Of a stretch of 64,000 nt of DNA, positions 33,746 to 40,914 are shown piece after piece. Position numbers and translations under genes: made by a program. How positions within the stretch are numbered: the first letter of the stretch is position 1; every line of letters starts with the position of its first letter. Under the pieces are notes generated by a model. The model ran no database searches. It was not told where the DNA came from and saw only the letters and a list, made by a program, of their open reading frames with translations. Source of the stretch: an uncultured Lachnospiraceae bacterium (GTDB lineage Bacteria; Bacillota; Clostridia; Lachnospirales; Lachnospiraceae); the NCBI GenBank assembly GCA_910578475.1, contig CAJTRK010000005.1:62001-126000 (forward strand), in the 5' to 3' direction.

Positions 33746-34241
33746 CGGAAAAAGGAATATCGTGCTGATTGGCATGCCGGGCGCGGGAAAGAGCACGGTC
33801 GGCGTCGTGCTGGCCAAAAGGCTTGGTCTTGTTTTTGTGGATTCCGACCTGGTCATTCAGGAAAAGCAGGGAATGCTGCTTCATGAAATCATCGCGGAAA
33901 AGGGGCTGGACGGTTTTTTGCGAATCGAAGAAGAAGTCAATGCGTCGCTGGAGGCATCGGGAGCCGTTATCGCCACCGGAGGGAGCGTTATCTACGGAGA
34001 AAAAGCGATGGAGCATCTGAAGCGGATTGGCACGGTCGTCTATCTGCAGCTGCCGCTTGCGGCGATTGCCGAAAGGCTCGGTGACCTGAATGAGCGCGGC
34101 GTGGCCGTACAGGACGGTCAGAGCCTGCATTCTCTTTATGAGGAGAGAGTTCCTCTTTACGAAAAATACGCGGACATTGTGCTTTCCTGTGAAAACAAAA
34201 TGCTGCGGGAAATCGTGGTGGAAATTGCGGAAAAGATTTGA
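33729..34241 (+). CDS. aroK: Shikimate kinase
   Basis: A roughly 170-residue P-loop kinase: NIVLIGMPGAGKSTVGVVLAKRLG (Walker A GMPGAGKST), FVDSDLVIQEKQG with the shikimate-binding Asp, RIEEEV, the GGSVIYGEKA motif and the LID region LNERGV. It phosphorylates shikimate in aromatic amino-acid synthesis. No ATG lies at the expected place: in-frame choices are ATG 33705, GTG 33714 and TTG 33729. TTG 33729 is used because GAGGTGG lies five bases before it. All choices overlap ridA. The other shikimate-pathway genes are absent here, so it is detached from an aro cluster. Confidence 0.88.
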   Translation: MRTSDDGKRNIVLIGMPGAGKSTVGVVLAKRLGLVFVDSDLVIQEKQGMLLHEIIAEKGLDGFLRIEEEVNASLEASGAVIATGGSVIYGEKAMEHLKRIGTVVYLQLPLAAIAERLGDLNERGVAVQDGQSLHSLYEERVPLYEKYADIVLSCENKMLREIVVEIAEKI

Positions 34242-34407
34242 CAGAAGAGATTTGACGAAGGCGATTCGAAGGAAGATTTGTTTCCGCATTGATTTTCCAT
34301 TGTCGTCATGAATAACGCATCAAATATTGCAGAAAATAACAGATATCACTATCGTAAGAGAGGGATATCTGTTTTTTTGGAAATTTAATCAAAGTGAGGT
34401 CATGACG

Positions 34408-34764
34408 ATGGATTATGTAAATGCTTTCTGGGTGGGAGGATTGATTTGCGCGCTGGCGCAGATTTTGATGGAAAAAACAAAGATGATGCCGGGCAGAATC
34501 ATGGTGCTGCTTGTTTGTCTCGGCGCGGTCATCAGCGCGGTGGGTCTGTATGAGCCTTTTATGGAATATGCGGGCGCGGGCGCCGGCGTGCCGCTGCTTG
34601 GATATGGCAATATTTTGATGAAAGGCGTCAAGGAAGCGATTGACAAGGACGGCTTTATCGGCCTGTTCAAAGGCGGCTTCACGAACGGCGCGGTCGGATG
34701 CAGCGCGGCCCTTGTGTTCGGCTATCTGGCAAGTCTGATTTTCAGGCCGAAGATGAAAGCGTGA
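34408..34764 (+). CDS. spoVAE: Stage V sporulation protein AE
   Basis: A 118-residue membrane protein matching SpoVAE(b): DYVNAFWVGGLICALAQILM, LVCLGAVISAVGLYEPFMEYAGAGAGVPLLGYG, KGVKEAIDKDGFIGLFKGGFTNGAVG and FGYLASLIFRPK. It belongs to the SpoVA system that moves dipicolinic acid into spores and out at germination. ATG 34408 is eight bases after the GAGGT site; ATG 34402 is too close. It is separated from spoVAD by about 4.4 kb holding six unrelated genes, whereas the two are normally neighbours. Confidence 0.92.
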   Translation: MDYVNAFWVGGLICALAQILMEKTKMMPGRIMVLLVCLGAVISAVGLYEPFMEYAGAGAGVPLLGYGNILMKGVKEAIDKDGFIGLFKGGFTNGAVGCSAALVFGYLASLIFRPKMKA

Positions 34765-34796
34765 AGAAGGTTCGCATTGGCGAACCTTCTTCACGC
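34760..34796. terminator. Long perfect hairpin after spoVAE
   Basis: A 17-bp stem (GCGTGAAGAAGGTTCGC and its complement) with a four-base loop begins within the last codons of spoVAE. It lacks a T-run. A related string (GAACCTTCTTC then GCAGAATG) recurs at 25983-26004. Confidence 0.55.
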
Positions 34797-34879
34797 TGCA
34801 GAATGTCCTGTCGGTCATTCTGCACTGGCGGCGGAGGCTGAACGGTTACGAAAAAAGGAATTGTCCACGAATTAATTTG

Positions 34880-34908
34880 TTGACACTTCCTTTTTTTCAT
34901 TTTATCAT
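34880..34908 (+). promoter_or_regulatory. Promoter of the HTH/HipA-like pair with overlapping palindrome
   Basis: TTGACA (34880), a 17-bp spacer and TATCAT (34903). An imperfect palindrome, 34851-34897 (AAAAAAGGAA and TTCCTTTTTTT arms), covers the -35 box. It could be an operator for the HTH protein or a terminator for upstream transcription. Confidence 0.65.
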
Positions 34909-34958
34909 AGAAATATAGAAGTATCGGGTTTCAGGAAAGAAGAAGGGAGAAGGAAAAT

Positions 34959-35522
34959 ATGGCAAAAAATGAACGGGGAGCAGGAAGAAAGCCTGCGCTT
35001 TCGGCCGAAGATGTGAAAATCATCAGAGAGCGGCACGAGACAGGAGCGACGGTAACGGCGCTTGCGAAGGAATATGGAATTTCCAGACAGGTATTGTCCG
35101 GCTATCTGAACCAGAACAACGAGAAAGAGAAAGAAAATTATAATACGGAAAAATCCTGGGAAAGGCTGAACCGCGCTTTTCAGGGAATCGACACGGCGGA
35201 ATATACGCTGCGCATGGAATACATGTGCGGGGAAGACTGCTGCAGCGTGATACTTGTCAACCGGGAAGCGGAAAAAATTGAGGTTATCAATGAGACGGAC
35301 GATTTGCTGCACCGGGCTTTCGGCATCAAGGTAAGGCCGGACTGGAAAGACTTTGAAGTATTTCTGGAAAGCCGCTGCTTTCCGCGGGAGAGAGAGGACG
35401 TCGAGCTGATTCTGGAAGAACTGGAACTGGAAGCATATGAACCGTTTGCAATCGTCGAGCGGACGGGCGGCAGGATGGCGGAAGATAATCAATGGATTAA
35501 AATCAGATATTATAAGGCGTAA
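34959..35522 (+). CDS. HTH DNA-binding protein, partner of the HipA-like kinase
   Basis: A 187-residue protein. Residues 8-50 (GRKPALSAEDVKIIRERHETG then TVTALAKEYGISRQVLSGYL) form a resolvase/invertase-like helix-turn-helix. The C-terminal 110 residues are an acidic alpha/beta domain (VILVNREAEKIEVINETDDLLHRAFG) that I do not recognise. The start has GAAGGGAGAAGG upstream, and a strong promoter with a palindrome lies 50 bases before it. The next gene follows after 14 bases, so this looks like a regulator-kinase pair in the style of HipB-HipA, although HipB proteins are much shorter and use a different HTH type. Confidence 0.75.
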   Translation: MAKNERGAGRKPALSAEDVKIIRERHETGATVTALAKEYGISRQVLSGYLNQNNEKEKENYNTEKSWERLNRAFQGIDTAEYTLRMEYMCGEDCCSVILVNREAEKIEVINETDDLLHRAFGIKVRPDWKDFEVFLESRCFPREREDVELILEELELEAYEPFAIVERTGGRMAEDNQWIKIRYYKA

Positions 35523-35536
35523 AGGGGGCGTATTGC

Positions 35537-36373
35537 ATGAGTACAATAGAAATTTCCAAAGATTATGTGAAAACCGGGGCGGAGTATTCCTCTCTGGGCT
35601 GTCAGCTGAAATGGAAGCAGGACGGTTACTGGTATAAAGCCGACAGGTTTGGTTTTGAAAGTCTGGCGGAGGCGGTCGTGTCCCATTTGATGAAGCGTTC
35701 CAGCATCACGGATTTTGTAGAGTATGAACCGGTTACGATTACATATCAGGGGCAGCAGTACAGAGGCATCCGCAGTCAGGAGTTTAAAAAAGAAACGGAA
35801 GAACTGATATCGTTGGAACGTCTTTCCCGAAATTACACGAGTTTAAGCCTTGCCGGGGTACTTGAGCGGATTGGCGATGCAAAAGGGCGCATCCTGTATA
35901 CGGTGGAACTGGTGGAAAACCTGACCGGACTGCGGGATTTCGGCATCTATCTGACCAAACTTCTGGAGCTTGACGCATTCTTCCTGAATGTAGGCCGGCA
36001 TACGGACAATATTATGCTGTTGTATGATACGAAGAAAAAGGAATATCGCTTTGCGCCCGTCTTTGACATGGCCCAGTCGCTTTTTTCCGATACGAAAAAC
36101 ACCTGCCCGCCCGAAAAAGGCATGGTGGAATGTTATCATTCTATCGAGGCGGAGCCTTTTTCCGGTAATTTCGACGAACAATTGAAATGTGCGAATGAAT
36201 TGTATGACAGACATCTGCAATTCGATTTCTCGGCAAATGAGATGATTAATTCCGTCCGGGATTTTCTCAACGGCATGAGCAACAGCTCCGGTTACCAGGG
36301 CTCGGAGAAAAGAAGAATCGGCGAGATTATCCGGTTCCAGACAAAGAAGTATCAATATATGTTCAAAAAATGA
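35537..36373 (+). CDS. HipA/CtkA-like kinase with altered catalytic motif
   Basis: A 278-residue protein with the C-terminal features of HipA-type Ser/Thr kinases: LLELDAFFLNVGRHTDNIML (151-158 in the place of N-x-DRH-x-x-N) and FAPVFDMAQSLF with the metal-binding Asp177. In active HipA the residue before Arg-His is the catalytic Asp; here it is Gly153, so catalysis may be lost or shifted, while N158 and D177 remain. It has no HipA N-terminal subdomain and is shorter than HipA (about 440 residues), closer to CtkA-like forms. It is co-transcribed with the HTH gene. A toxin or signalling role is inference. Confidence 0.7.
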   Translation: MSTIEISKDYVKTGAEYSSLGCQLKWKQDGYWYKADRFGFESLAEAVVSHLMKRSSITDFVEYEPVTITYQGQQYRGIRSQEFKKETEELISLERLSRNYTSLSLAGVLERIGDAKGRILYTVELVENLTGLRDFGIYLTKLLELDAFFLNVGRHTDNIMLLYDTKKKEYRFAPVFDMAQSLFSDTKNTCPPEKGMVECYHSIEAEPFSGNFDEQLKCANELYDRHLQFDFSANEMINSVRDFLNGMSNSSGYQGSEKRRIGEIIRFQTKKYQYMFKK

Positions 36374-36461
36374 AAAAAATTGAAAAAAGTTGAAGACATG
36401 AAAATGCCTTTTCCGTTCTAATTAGTGAAGATGTAAAAAAAGCAGAGGGGAGGCGGGGCAT

Positions 36462-36980
36462 ATATACGCGGAAGAACAATTAACAGCGCTGATTGATTCT
36501 TACCAGAATCTTGTTTTTTCCATTTGTTATAAGATGACAGCAGATTATTTTGCCGCCGAAGACCTTGCACAGGAAACATTTCTCTCTGCCTATGAACATT
36601 TCAGAAATTTTGATGGCAGCAACCCGAAGGCCTGGCTTTGCAGAATTGCGACGAACAAATGTATCGACTATATGTCCCACTCCGGAAGAAAGAGTATTCC
36701 CACAGAAGATATCTGGCTGGAAAGCAGTATGGAGGCGGGAGACATGTCGGAGTCGCCGGAAAATATCTGTATGGAACAGGAAACAAAAGAGATGCTGCTT
36801 ATGAATTGCAGGCGTTTAAAGAAACCTTATGACGAGATTGCCAAAGCTTATTACTATGATGAGATGGATGTGAAGGAAATCGCCGGAAGCCGCGGCATGA
36901 AAGTCAAGACAGTGCAGACGCAGATTTATCGGGCGCGCAGCATGCTGCGAAAAATATACAGAAAGGAGAACAGTGCATGA
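36462..36980 (+). CDS. ECF-type sigma factor with apparent AUA start codon
   Basis: The sigma-70 homology begins well before the first ATG (36534). Translated from 36462 the product reads YAEEQLTALIDSYQNLVFSI and then the region 2 core FAAEDLAQETFLSAYEHFRNFDG, with region 4 DEIAKAYYYDEMDVKEIAG and VKTVQTQIYRARSML: about 172 residues, normal for the family. No ATG, GTG or TTG lies in frame between the upstream stop (36426) and 36534. The ATA codon at 36462 stands where the start Met should be, about nine bases after AGGGGAGG. Either initiation uses AUA or the start has mutated. The anti-sigma gene overlaps its stop. Confidence 0.8.
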   Translation: MYAEEQLTALIDSYQNLVFSICYKMTADYFAAEDLAQETFLSAYEHFRNFDGSNPKAWLCRIATNKCIDYMSHSGRKSIPTEDIWLESSMEAGDMSESPENICMEQETKEMLLMNCRRLKKPYDEIAKAYYYDEMDVKEIAGSRGMKVKTVQTQIYRARSMLRKIYRKENSA

Positions 36981-37447
36981 GAAAGCTGAATGGAAACCAA
37001 AATAACATCAGAAGTTACGCGGATAGCAGGAATACTGACAGAAGCAGGCGTTCCGGCCTTTCGGAAGAGGCATTGCAGGAATTGATTGCATCGGTCGAAG
37101 CGGAACCTTTGATGCGTCCGCCAAAAGGATTCCGGGATGAAATCATCACACAGGTACGCCGGAAAAGGCAACGGGCGAAAAACATTGCGCTGTTTTCATA
37201 CAGTATGAAAGTCATTGCGGCGACGGCCGCGGCTTTGAGCCTGATTCTGATAGTGCCGGAGAATATCCGTCCGGAAGAAGGCGGCAGAGCAGGGGAAAGG
37301 CTGGAATGGCGGTCGGAGGAATTCCCTTTGGGAGAAGAACGGGAACATGAGAACTTTCTGTATCGGTTCAACAATCGCCTTGACGGAGTCTGCAGCGCGT
37401 TAAACGGAAGATTGAATCAATTAATTGGAACGGAGGGCCATGATTAA
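36977..37447 (+). CDS. Single-pass membrane protein, likely anti-sigma factor
   Basis: A 156-residue protein: a charged cytoplasmic N-terminal part of about 75 residues (EEALQELIASVEAEPLMRPP, FRDEIITQVRRKRQR), one membrane helix at about 78-95 (MKVIAATAAALSLILIVP) and a short extracytoplasmic tail. Its start overlaps the sigma stop by ATGA, the standard sigma/anti-sigma coupling. No zinc-binding HxxxCxxC motif is present, so it is not of the ZAS class. The role follows from position and topology. Confidence 0.75.
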   Translation: MRKLNGNQNNIRSYADSRNTDRSRRSGLSEEALQELIASVEAEPLMRPPKGFRDEIITQVRRKRQRAKNIALFSYSMKVIAATAAALSLILIVPENIRPEEGGRAGERLEWRSEEFPLGEEREHENFLYRFNNRLDGVCSALNGRLNQLIGTEGHD

Positions 37448-38157
37448 TGAAAAAGAAAAAAAATCGCTTCTTATTGTTTTGTTTTTCCTTCCTGCCCGGA
37501 GCGGGGGAAATGTATTTCGGACTGATGAAAACGGGTATCAGTCTGTTGAGTATTTTTGCGGTCAGTGTGATGGTGACCGGTTATATACAGTTAGGCGTTT
37601 TGATGTTTGTGCCATTTGTTATATGGACATACAGCTTTTTCCATGCGAACAATATGGGCGCAATGAATGACGAAGAGTTCAGACGGATGGAAGACGGCTA
37701 TCTGTTCGGATTCGGAGAAAAGGAATCCGGTTTAAAAGGTTTCTTCGCGGAAAAATATCGGAAAGCGTTTGCCATTATTCTGATGGTGCTCGGTGTGACG
37801 ATGTTATGGCAGTCCTTCTGCCGCGTGCTGCGCCATATTTTCGGCAGCGACTTTTACTTTGAATATATCAGTCGCTATACCGGCATTATCAGCGATGACA
37901 TACCGAGAGTCATTGTTGCGCTTGTCATCATCTGGTTTGGCGTGAAGCTGATACGGGGAAAAAAGGAAGAACTGGACCGCCTGGAGGAAAGTGGAGAACA
38001 GCGCGGACCGGCTTCGGGAAATAAGAATGGAATGATGTCCGGCGCGGCCGGTAACGAGGCGGGTTTTGCAGGAAAACCGGTGAATGATATTCCGGTTGAG
38101 AGAATTGAACAGGTGGAAGTCATTGACAATGCTGCGGAAAATAACGGAAACGTCTGA
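37447..38157 (+). CDS. TM2-like multi-spanning membrane protein
   Basis: A 236-residue protein starting MKKKKNRFLLFCFSFLPGAGEMYFGLMKTGISLLS, which resembles the TM2 domain hairpin (PGxGxxYxG). Two further hydrophobic segments (AFAIILMVLGVTMLWQ, VIVALVIIWFGVKLI) and a hydrophilic tail of about 60 residues follow. It overlaps the anti-sigma gene by one base and belongs to the sigma operon. Such proteins accompany LiaI/PspC-type envelope-stress genes in Firmicutes. Exact function unknown. Confidence 0.75.
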   Translation: MKKKKNRFLLFCFSFLPGAGEMYFGLMKTGISLLSIFAVSVMVTGYIQLGVLMFVPFVIWTYSFFHANNMGAMNDEEFRRMEDGYLFGFGEKESGLKGFFAEKYRKAFAIILMVLGVTMLWQSFCRVLRHIFGSDFYFEYISRYTGIISDDIPRVIVALVIIWFGVKLIRGKKEELDRLEESGEQRGPASGNKNGMMSGAAGNEAGFAGKPVNDIPVERIEQVEVIDNAAENNGNV

Positions 38158-38189
38158 CAGAGTCATGGCAGGGGAGGAAGGAGTGTGCA

Positions 38190-38576
38190 ATGGAAATGAA
38201 TGAGCAAATAAAGGAAACGATGATGGATATGCCGGAAATGACAGGTTCAAAAAATCCGGGAGAAGTAACGCGCACGCACAGAATCGGTACGATTACCTGT
38301 GGACTCGTTCTCGTTCTGTACGGGATTCTGTTCCTTCTTCGGATGGCGCTGCCTTTTCTGAATTACGGTATGATTTTTGAACTCTGGCCGGTGATTTTGA
38401 TTTTCCTCGGCCTGGAAATCCTGATTGGCTGTACGGGCAGGCGTTCGGAAAAACGGAATTTCAAATATGATTTCGGTTCAGTGCTGATTATTCTTATTAT
38501 GATGGTTTTTTCCATGATTATGGCGGCGGTGGATTACGGAATGTCTTACGGGGGATATTATTATGGTATTTGGTAA
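38190..38576 (+). CDS. LiaI/LiaF-like transmembrane protein (DUF5668-type)
   Basis: A 128-residue protein with a polar N-terminus and three hydrophobic segments: IGTITCGLVLVLYGILFLL, FELWPVILIFLGLEILIG (the FxLWPxxLIxxGxxIL pattern of LiaI/LiaF-like domains) and SVLIILIMMVFSMIMAAVDYG. It ends in a Tyr/Gly-rich motif. The ATG has GGGGAGGAAGGAG upstream. It is the fourth gene of the sigma operon and overlaps the lipoprotein gene. A role in sensing or resisting cell-envelope stress is inferred. Confidence 0.78.
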   Translation: MEMNEQIKETMMDMPEMTGSKNPGEVTRTHRIGTITCGLVLVLYGILFLLRMALPFLNYGMIFELWPVILIFLGLEILIGCTGRRSEKRNFKYDFGSVLIILIMMVFSMIMAAVDYGMSYGGYYYGIW

Positions 38577-39072
38577 ATGCAGAAAATTGGTTCCGGTCTC
38601 TTTCTTTCTGCTGTTTCTTACCGGCTGTGCCGCGATGCCGGCGGGGGAATACAGCGAAAGCGCGGCGCAAGTCTTTGGCAGCCATTCGGCCTGTTACAAC
38701 GATTTTACCGCACAGGAAATTTCCGATACAACGGAAATCCCGGAGGAACCCGGGCTGTCGGAGATAGCTGACCGGATAGAAAACGACCCCATCATCGATA
38801 ACTGGCCGGAAAGCATCCGCTGTGCGGCCGAAGGCTTGAACGGGGAACCGCTGCTGTTTGAAATGGAAATCGAAGAGCCCAGAACGCTTGCCATATCCTG
38901 TATAACGGAAAAAGGAAAGCTGCGCATACAGATACAGGATTCTGACGGAAATATCGTATTTAACGAAGAAAAAATCAAAAGAGAAGATTTTGAAGCTCTT
39001 ATTGATACGCCCGGTCTTTATACCGTATACGTCTGGGCGGAGCAGTTTTACGGAATGTTTGAAATATCTTAG
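38563..39072 (+). CDS. Predicted lipoprotein
   Basis: A 169-residue protein with a lipoprotein signal: basic GKCRKL, hydrophobic VPVSFFLLFL and lipobox LTGC (Cys22). The mature part is acidic, with a compact C-terminal beta domain (RTLAISCITEKGKLRIQIQD, GLYTVYVWAEQFYGMFEI) that could be a small extracytoplasmic binding module. It overlaps the previous gene by 14 bases and is the last gene of the sigma operon. Only nine bases separate its stop from that of the opposite-strand gene. Family unknown. Confidence 0.72.
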   Translation: MVFGKCRKLVPVSFFLLFLTGCAAMPAGEYSESAAQVFGSHSACYNDFTAQEISDTTEIPEEPGLSEIADRIENDPIIDNWPESIRCAAEGLNGEPLLFEMEIEEPRTLAISCITEKGKLRIQIQDSDGNIVFNEEKIKREDFEALIDTPGLYTVYVWAEQFYGMFEIS

Positions 39073-39081
39073 TCGTATTTT

Positions 39082-39579
39082 TCAGTCATATTCGATTTCC
39101 CGTTTATCGAGAAAACGTCCCATCGCTTTATCCCATAGTTCATCGGCGCTTTTATCCAGAAGGAAAGTATGGAAAGAAGTGCCGGTGACAAGCGTCAGTC
39201 CGGTTTCATCATATTTTATTGTAAGAACGAAAGCTTTTATCTGCTGCGGCGTAATGCCGGTATCGCCGTCTTTCAGTATGGAAGGAACGTAATCCGGTAT
39301 GAGGTGGAGCACGAATTTGAAGGCGCAGGGGGTCCTGCGTCCCTTAATCAGAGAATAGCAGACCGGCCGGAGCTTTTTCCATTCGGTAAATTCATAAGGC
39401 CGTATTTCTTTGTCTTCCCATTCTTCTGTCGTATAAAACGCTTTGTTCTGGCGTCCGTCTATCAGAAACGTGTTATAGGTGCTGACGGAGGCCTCTTCCA
39501 CAAGAAAAGAGTCGAAAGATTCGGTCGTCAGAAATTTTCCCATAAAGTGTTTGACATTTTTAATCTTGTAAGAAATCAT
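39082..39579 (-). CDS. DUF5721-like protein
   Basis: A roughly 165-residue soluble protein beginning MISYKIKNVKHFMGKFLTTE, with ASVSTYNTFLIDGRQN, KLRPVCYSLIKGRRTPCAFK, FVLTIKYDETGLTLVTGTS and ending LDKSADELWDKAMGRFLDK. This pattern matches the clostridial DUF5721 family as I remember it; no function is known. ATG 39579 has GGGAG seven bases upstream; the longer frame to 39615 has no site. It is monocistronic and convergent with the sigma operon. Confidence 0.75.
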   Translation of the reverse strand: MISYKIKNVKHFMGKFLTTESFDSFLVEEASVSTYNTFLIDGRQNKAFYTTEEWEDKEIRPYEFTEWKKLRPVCYSLIKGRRTPCAFKFVLHLIPDYVPSILKDGDTGITPQQIKAFVLTIKYDETGLTLVTGTSFHTFLLDKSADELWDKAMGRFLDKREIEYD

Positions 39580-39730
39580 TGTTACTCCCATCTGTCTGTT
39601 TTCACAGACGTCCATACATTCCTTCTATTCTAAACATATTTTGTATGTTCTTGTCAATTGCATTCTCATATTCTGGCCTTCCGGGAATTATTCGAAGAGG
39701 AAGAAACGGATTAATTTATGGAAAACCCTA

Positions 39731-39760
39731 TTTACAGAACATGGCAACTCGTGTTATCAT
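39731..39760 (+). promoter_or_regulatory. Promoter of the degV-type gene
   Basis: TTTACA (39731) and TATCAT (39755) with an 18-bp spacer, 41 bases before the gene start. Confidence 0.5.
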
Positions 39761-39801
39761 AAGTAGTAATTAAAACCATATGGAATAGTTGCGGAGGCCT
39801 T

Positions 39802-40638
39802 ATGAAGTACAAGATTGTAGTAGACAGTTGTTGTGAATTACCGGAAGAGTACAGCCATGACGAGCGGTTTGCGTTCATACCGTTAGGACTGGAAGTGGGC
39901 GATTATCAAATTTTGGATGACGAGAACTTTGACCAGGCGGAATTTCTTGCGCAGGTGGCGGTATGTCCAATCTGCCCGAAATCATCCTGCCCGTCGCCCG
40001 AGAAGTATATGGAGGCTTATCGCACAGAGGCGGAGAACATTTTTGTAATTACGTTGTCCGCACAGCTGAGCGGCAGCTATAACAGCGCCGTGCTTGGCAA
40101 AAATCTGTATCATGAACAATACGGGGAGAAAAATATTTTTATCCTCGATTCGGAGTCGGCGAGCAGCGGTGAGACACAGTATGCGCTGAAAGCGATGGAA
40201 CTCCAGGAAAAAGGGCTTTCCTTTGAAGATACCGTGAAAGAACTGGAAGCTTTTCGGGAAGAGATGAAGACTTATTTTATTCTCGATAATCTGGAAACGC
40301 TGCGAAAGAACGGCAGATTAACCGGTGTGAAGGCGATGGTCGTTTCCACGCTGAATATTAAGCCGATTATGTATGGAGACCACGGCGTTATCAAACAGAA
40401 GAGCCAGGCGGTCGGCATGAAGAAAGCAATCATCAAACTGGCGAACATTATGGTATCGGAAGTGCCTGATATGAAGGACAGGACTTTAATCATATCCCAT
40501 TGTAACTGTCCGGACAGAGCCGCTTTTGTAAAAAAAGAACTGCTTGCCAGAACGGAAGTGAAAAATATTATCGTGATGGATACGGCCGGTATCAGCAGCA
40601 TGTACGCAAATGACGGCGGGATTATCGTGACGATTTGA
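39802..40638 (+). CDS. DegV family fatty-acid-binding protein
   Basis: A 278-residue DegV-family protein: KIVVDSCCELPEEY at the N-terminus, SSCPSPEKYMEAYRTEAENIFVITLSAQLSGSYNSAVLGK in the fatty-acid-binding domain, ILDNLETLRKNGRLTGVKAM and NIKPIMYGDHGVIKQKSQAVGMKKA. Characterised members (FakB) bind acyl chains for phosphorylation by FakA kinase. No fakA lies nearby. The hinge serine/threonine region is conserved. It is a single gene with its own promoter and a downstream hairpin. Confidence 0.92.
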   Translation: MKYKIVVDSCCELPEEYSHDERFAFIPLGLEVGDYQILDDENFDQAEFLAQVAVCPICPKSSCPSPEKYMEAYRTEAENIFVITLSAQLSGSYNSAVLGKNLYHEQYGEKNIFILDSESASSGETQYALKAMELQEKGLSFEDTVKELEAFREEMKTYFILDNLETLRKNGRLTGVKAMVVSTLNIKPIMYGDHGVIKQKSQAVGMKKAIIKLANIMVSEVPDMKDRTLIISHCNCPDRAAFVKKELLARTEVKNIIVMDTAGISSMYANDGGIIVTI

Positions 40639-40772
40639 TTCCAGCGGGTAACGAGCCAGGTGGCTGCTTACAGGCATTTAACGACTGCCGCGGAGGGTTG
40701 ACTGCGGGCAGTATTTCTGAAAAGACAGAATCCGTGATAGAAATGAAATATTGGAAAATCCGGTTGGAACAA

Positions 40773-40806
40773 GGCTGTGGCGTTTGATGAACACCACGGC
40801 TTTTTC
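40773..40806 (+). terminator. Intrinsic terminator after the degV-type gene
   Basis: GGCTGTGGCGT pairs with ACACCACGGCT (one G-U and one mismatch) and is followed by TTTTTC. A second weak hairpin lies at 40684-40712. Confidence 0.65.
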
Positions 40807-40914
40807 TTTCCTTTTCTGCTGTAAAAAGGGGCTGTTACAAATCTGGTGCATATGTTATAGTAATACTGTCTATATACATTTCATTTCTTACAAAGGGGAT
40901 ATCACGGAAGTTCT

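Noticed and set aside
36386..36430. ECF-type autoregulatory promoter before the AUA-start sigma gene
   Set aside because: TGAAGAC and CGTTCTA are at roughly the right spacing, but the -35 does not match a known consensus well enough to annotate.
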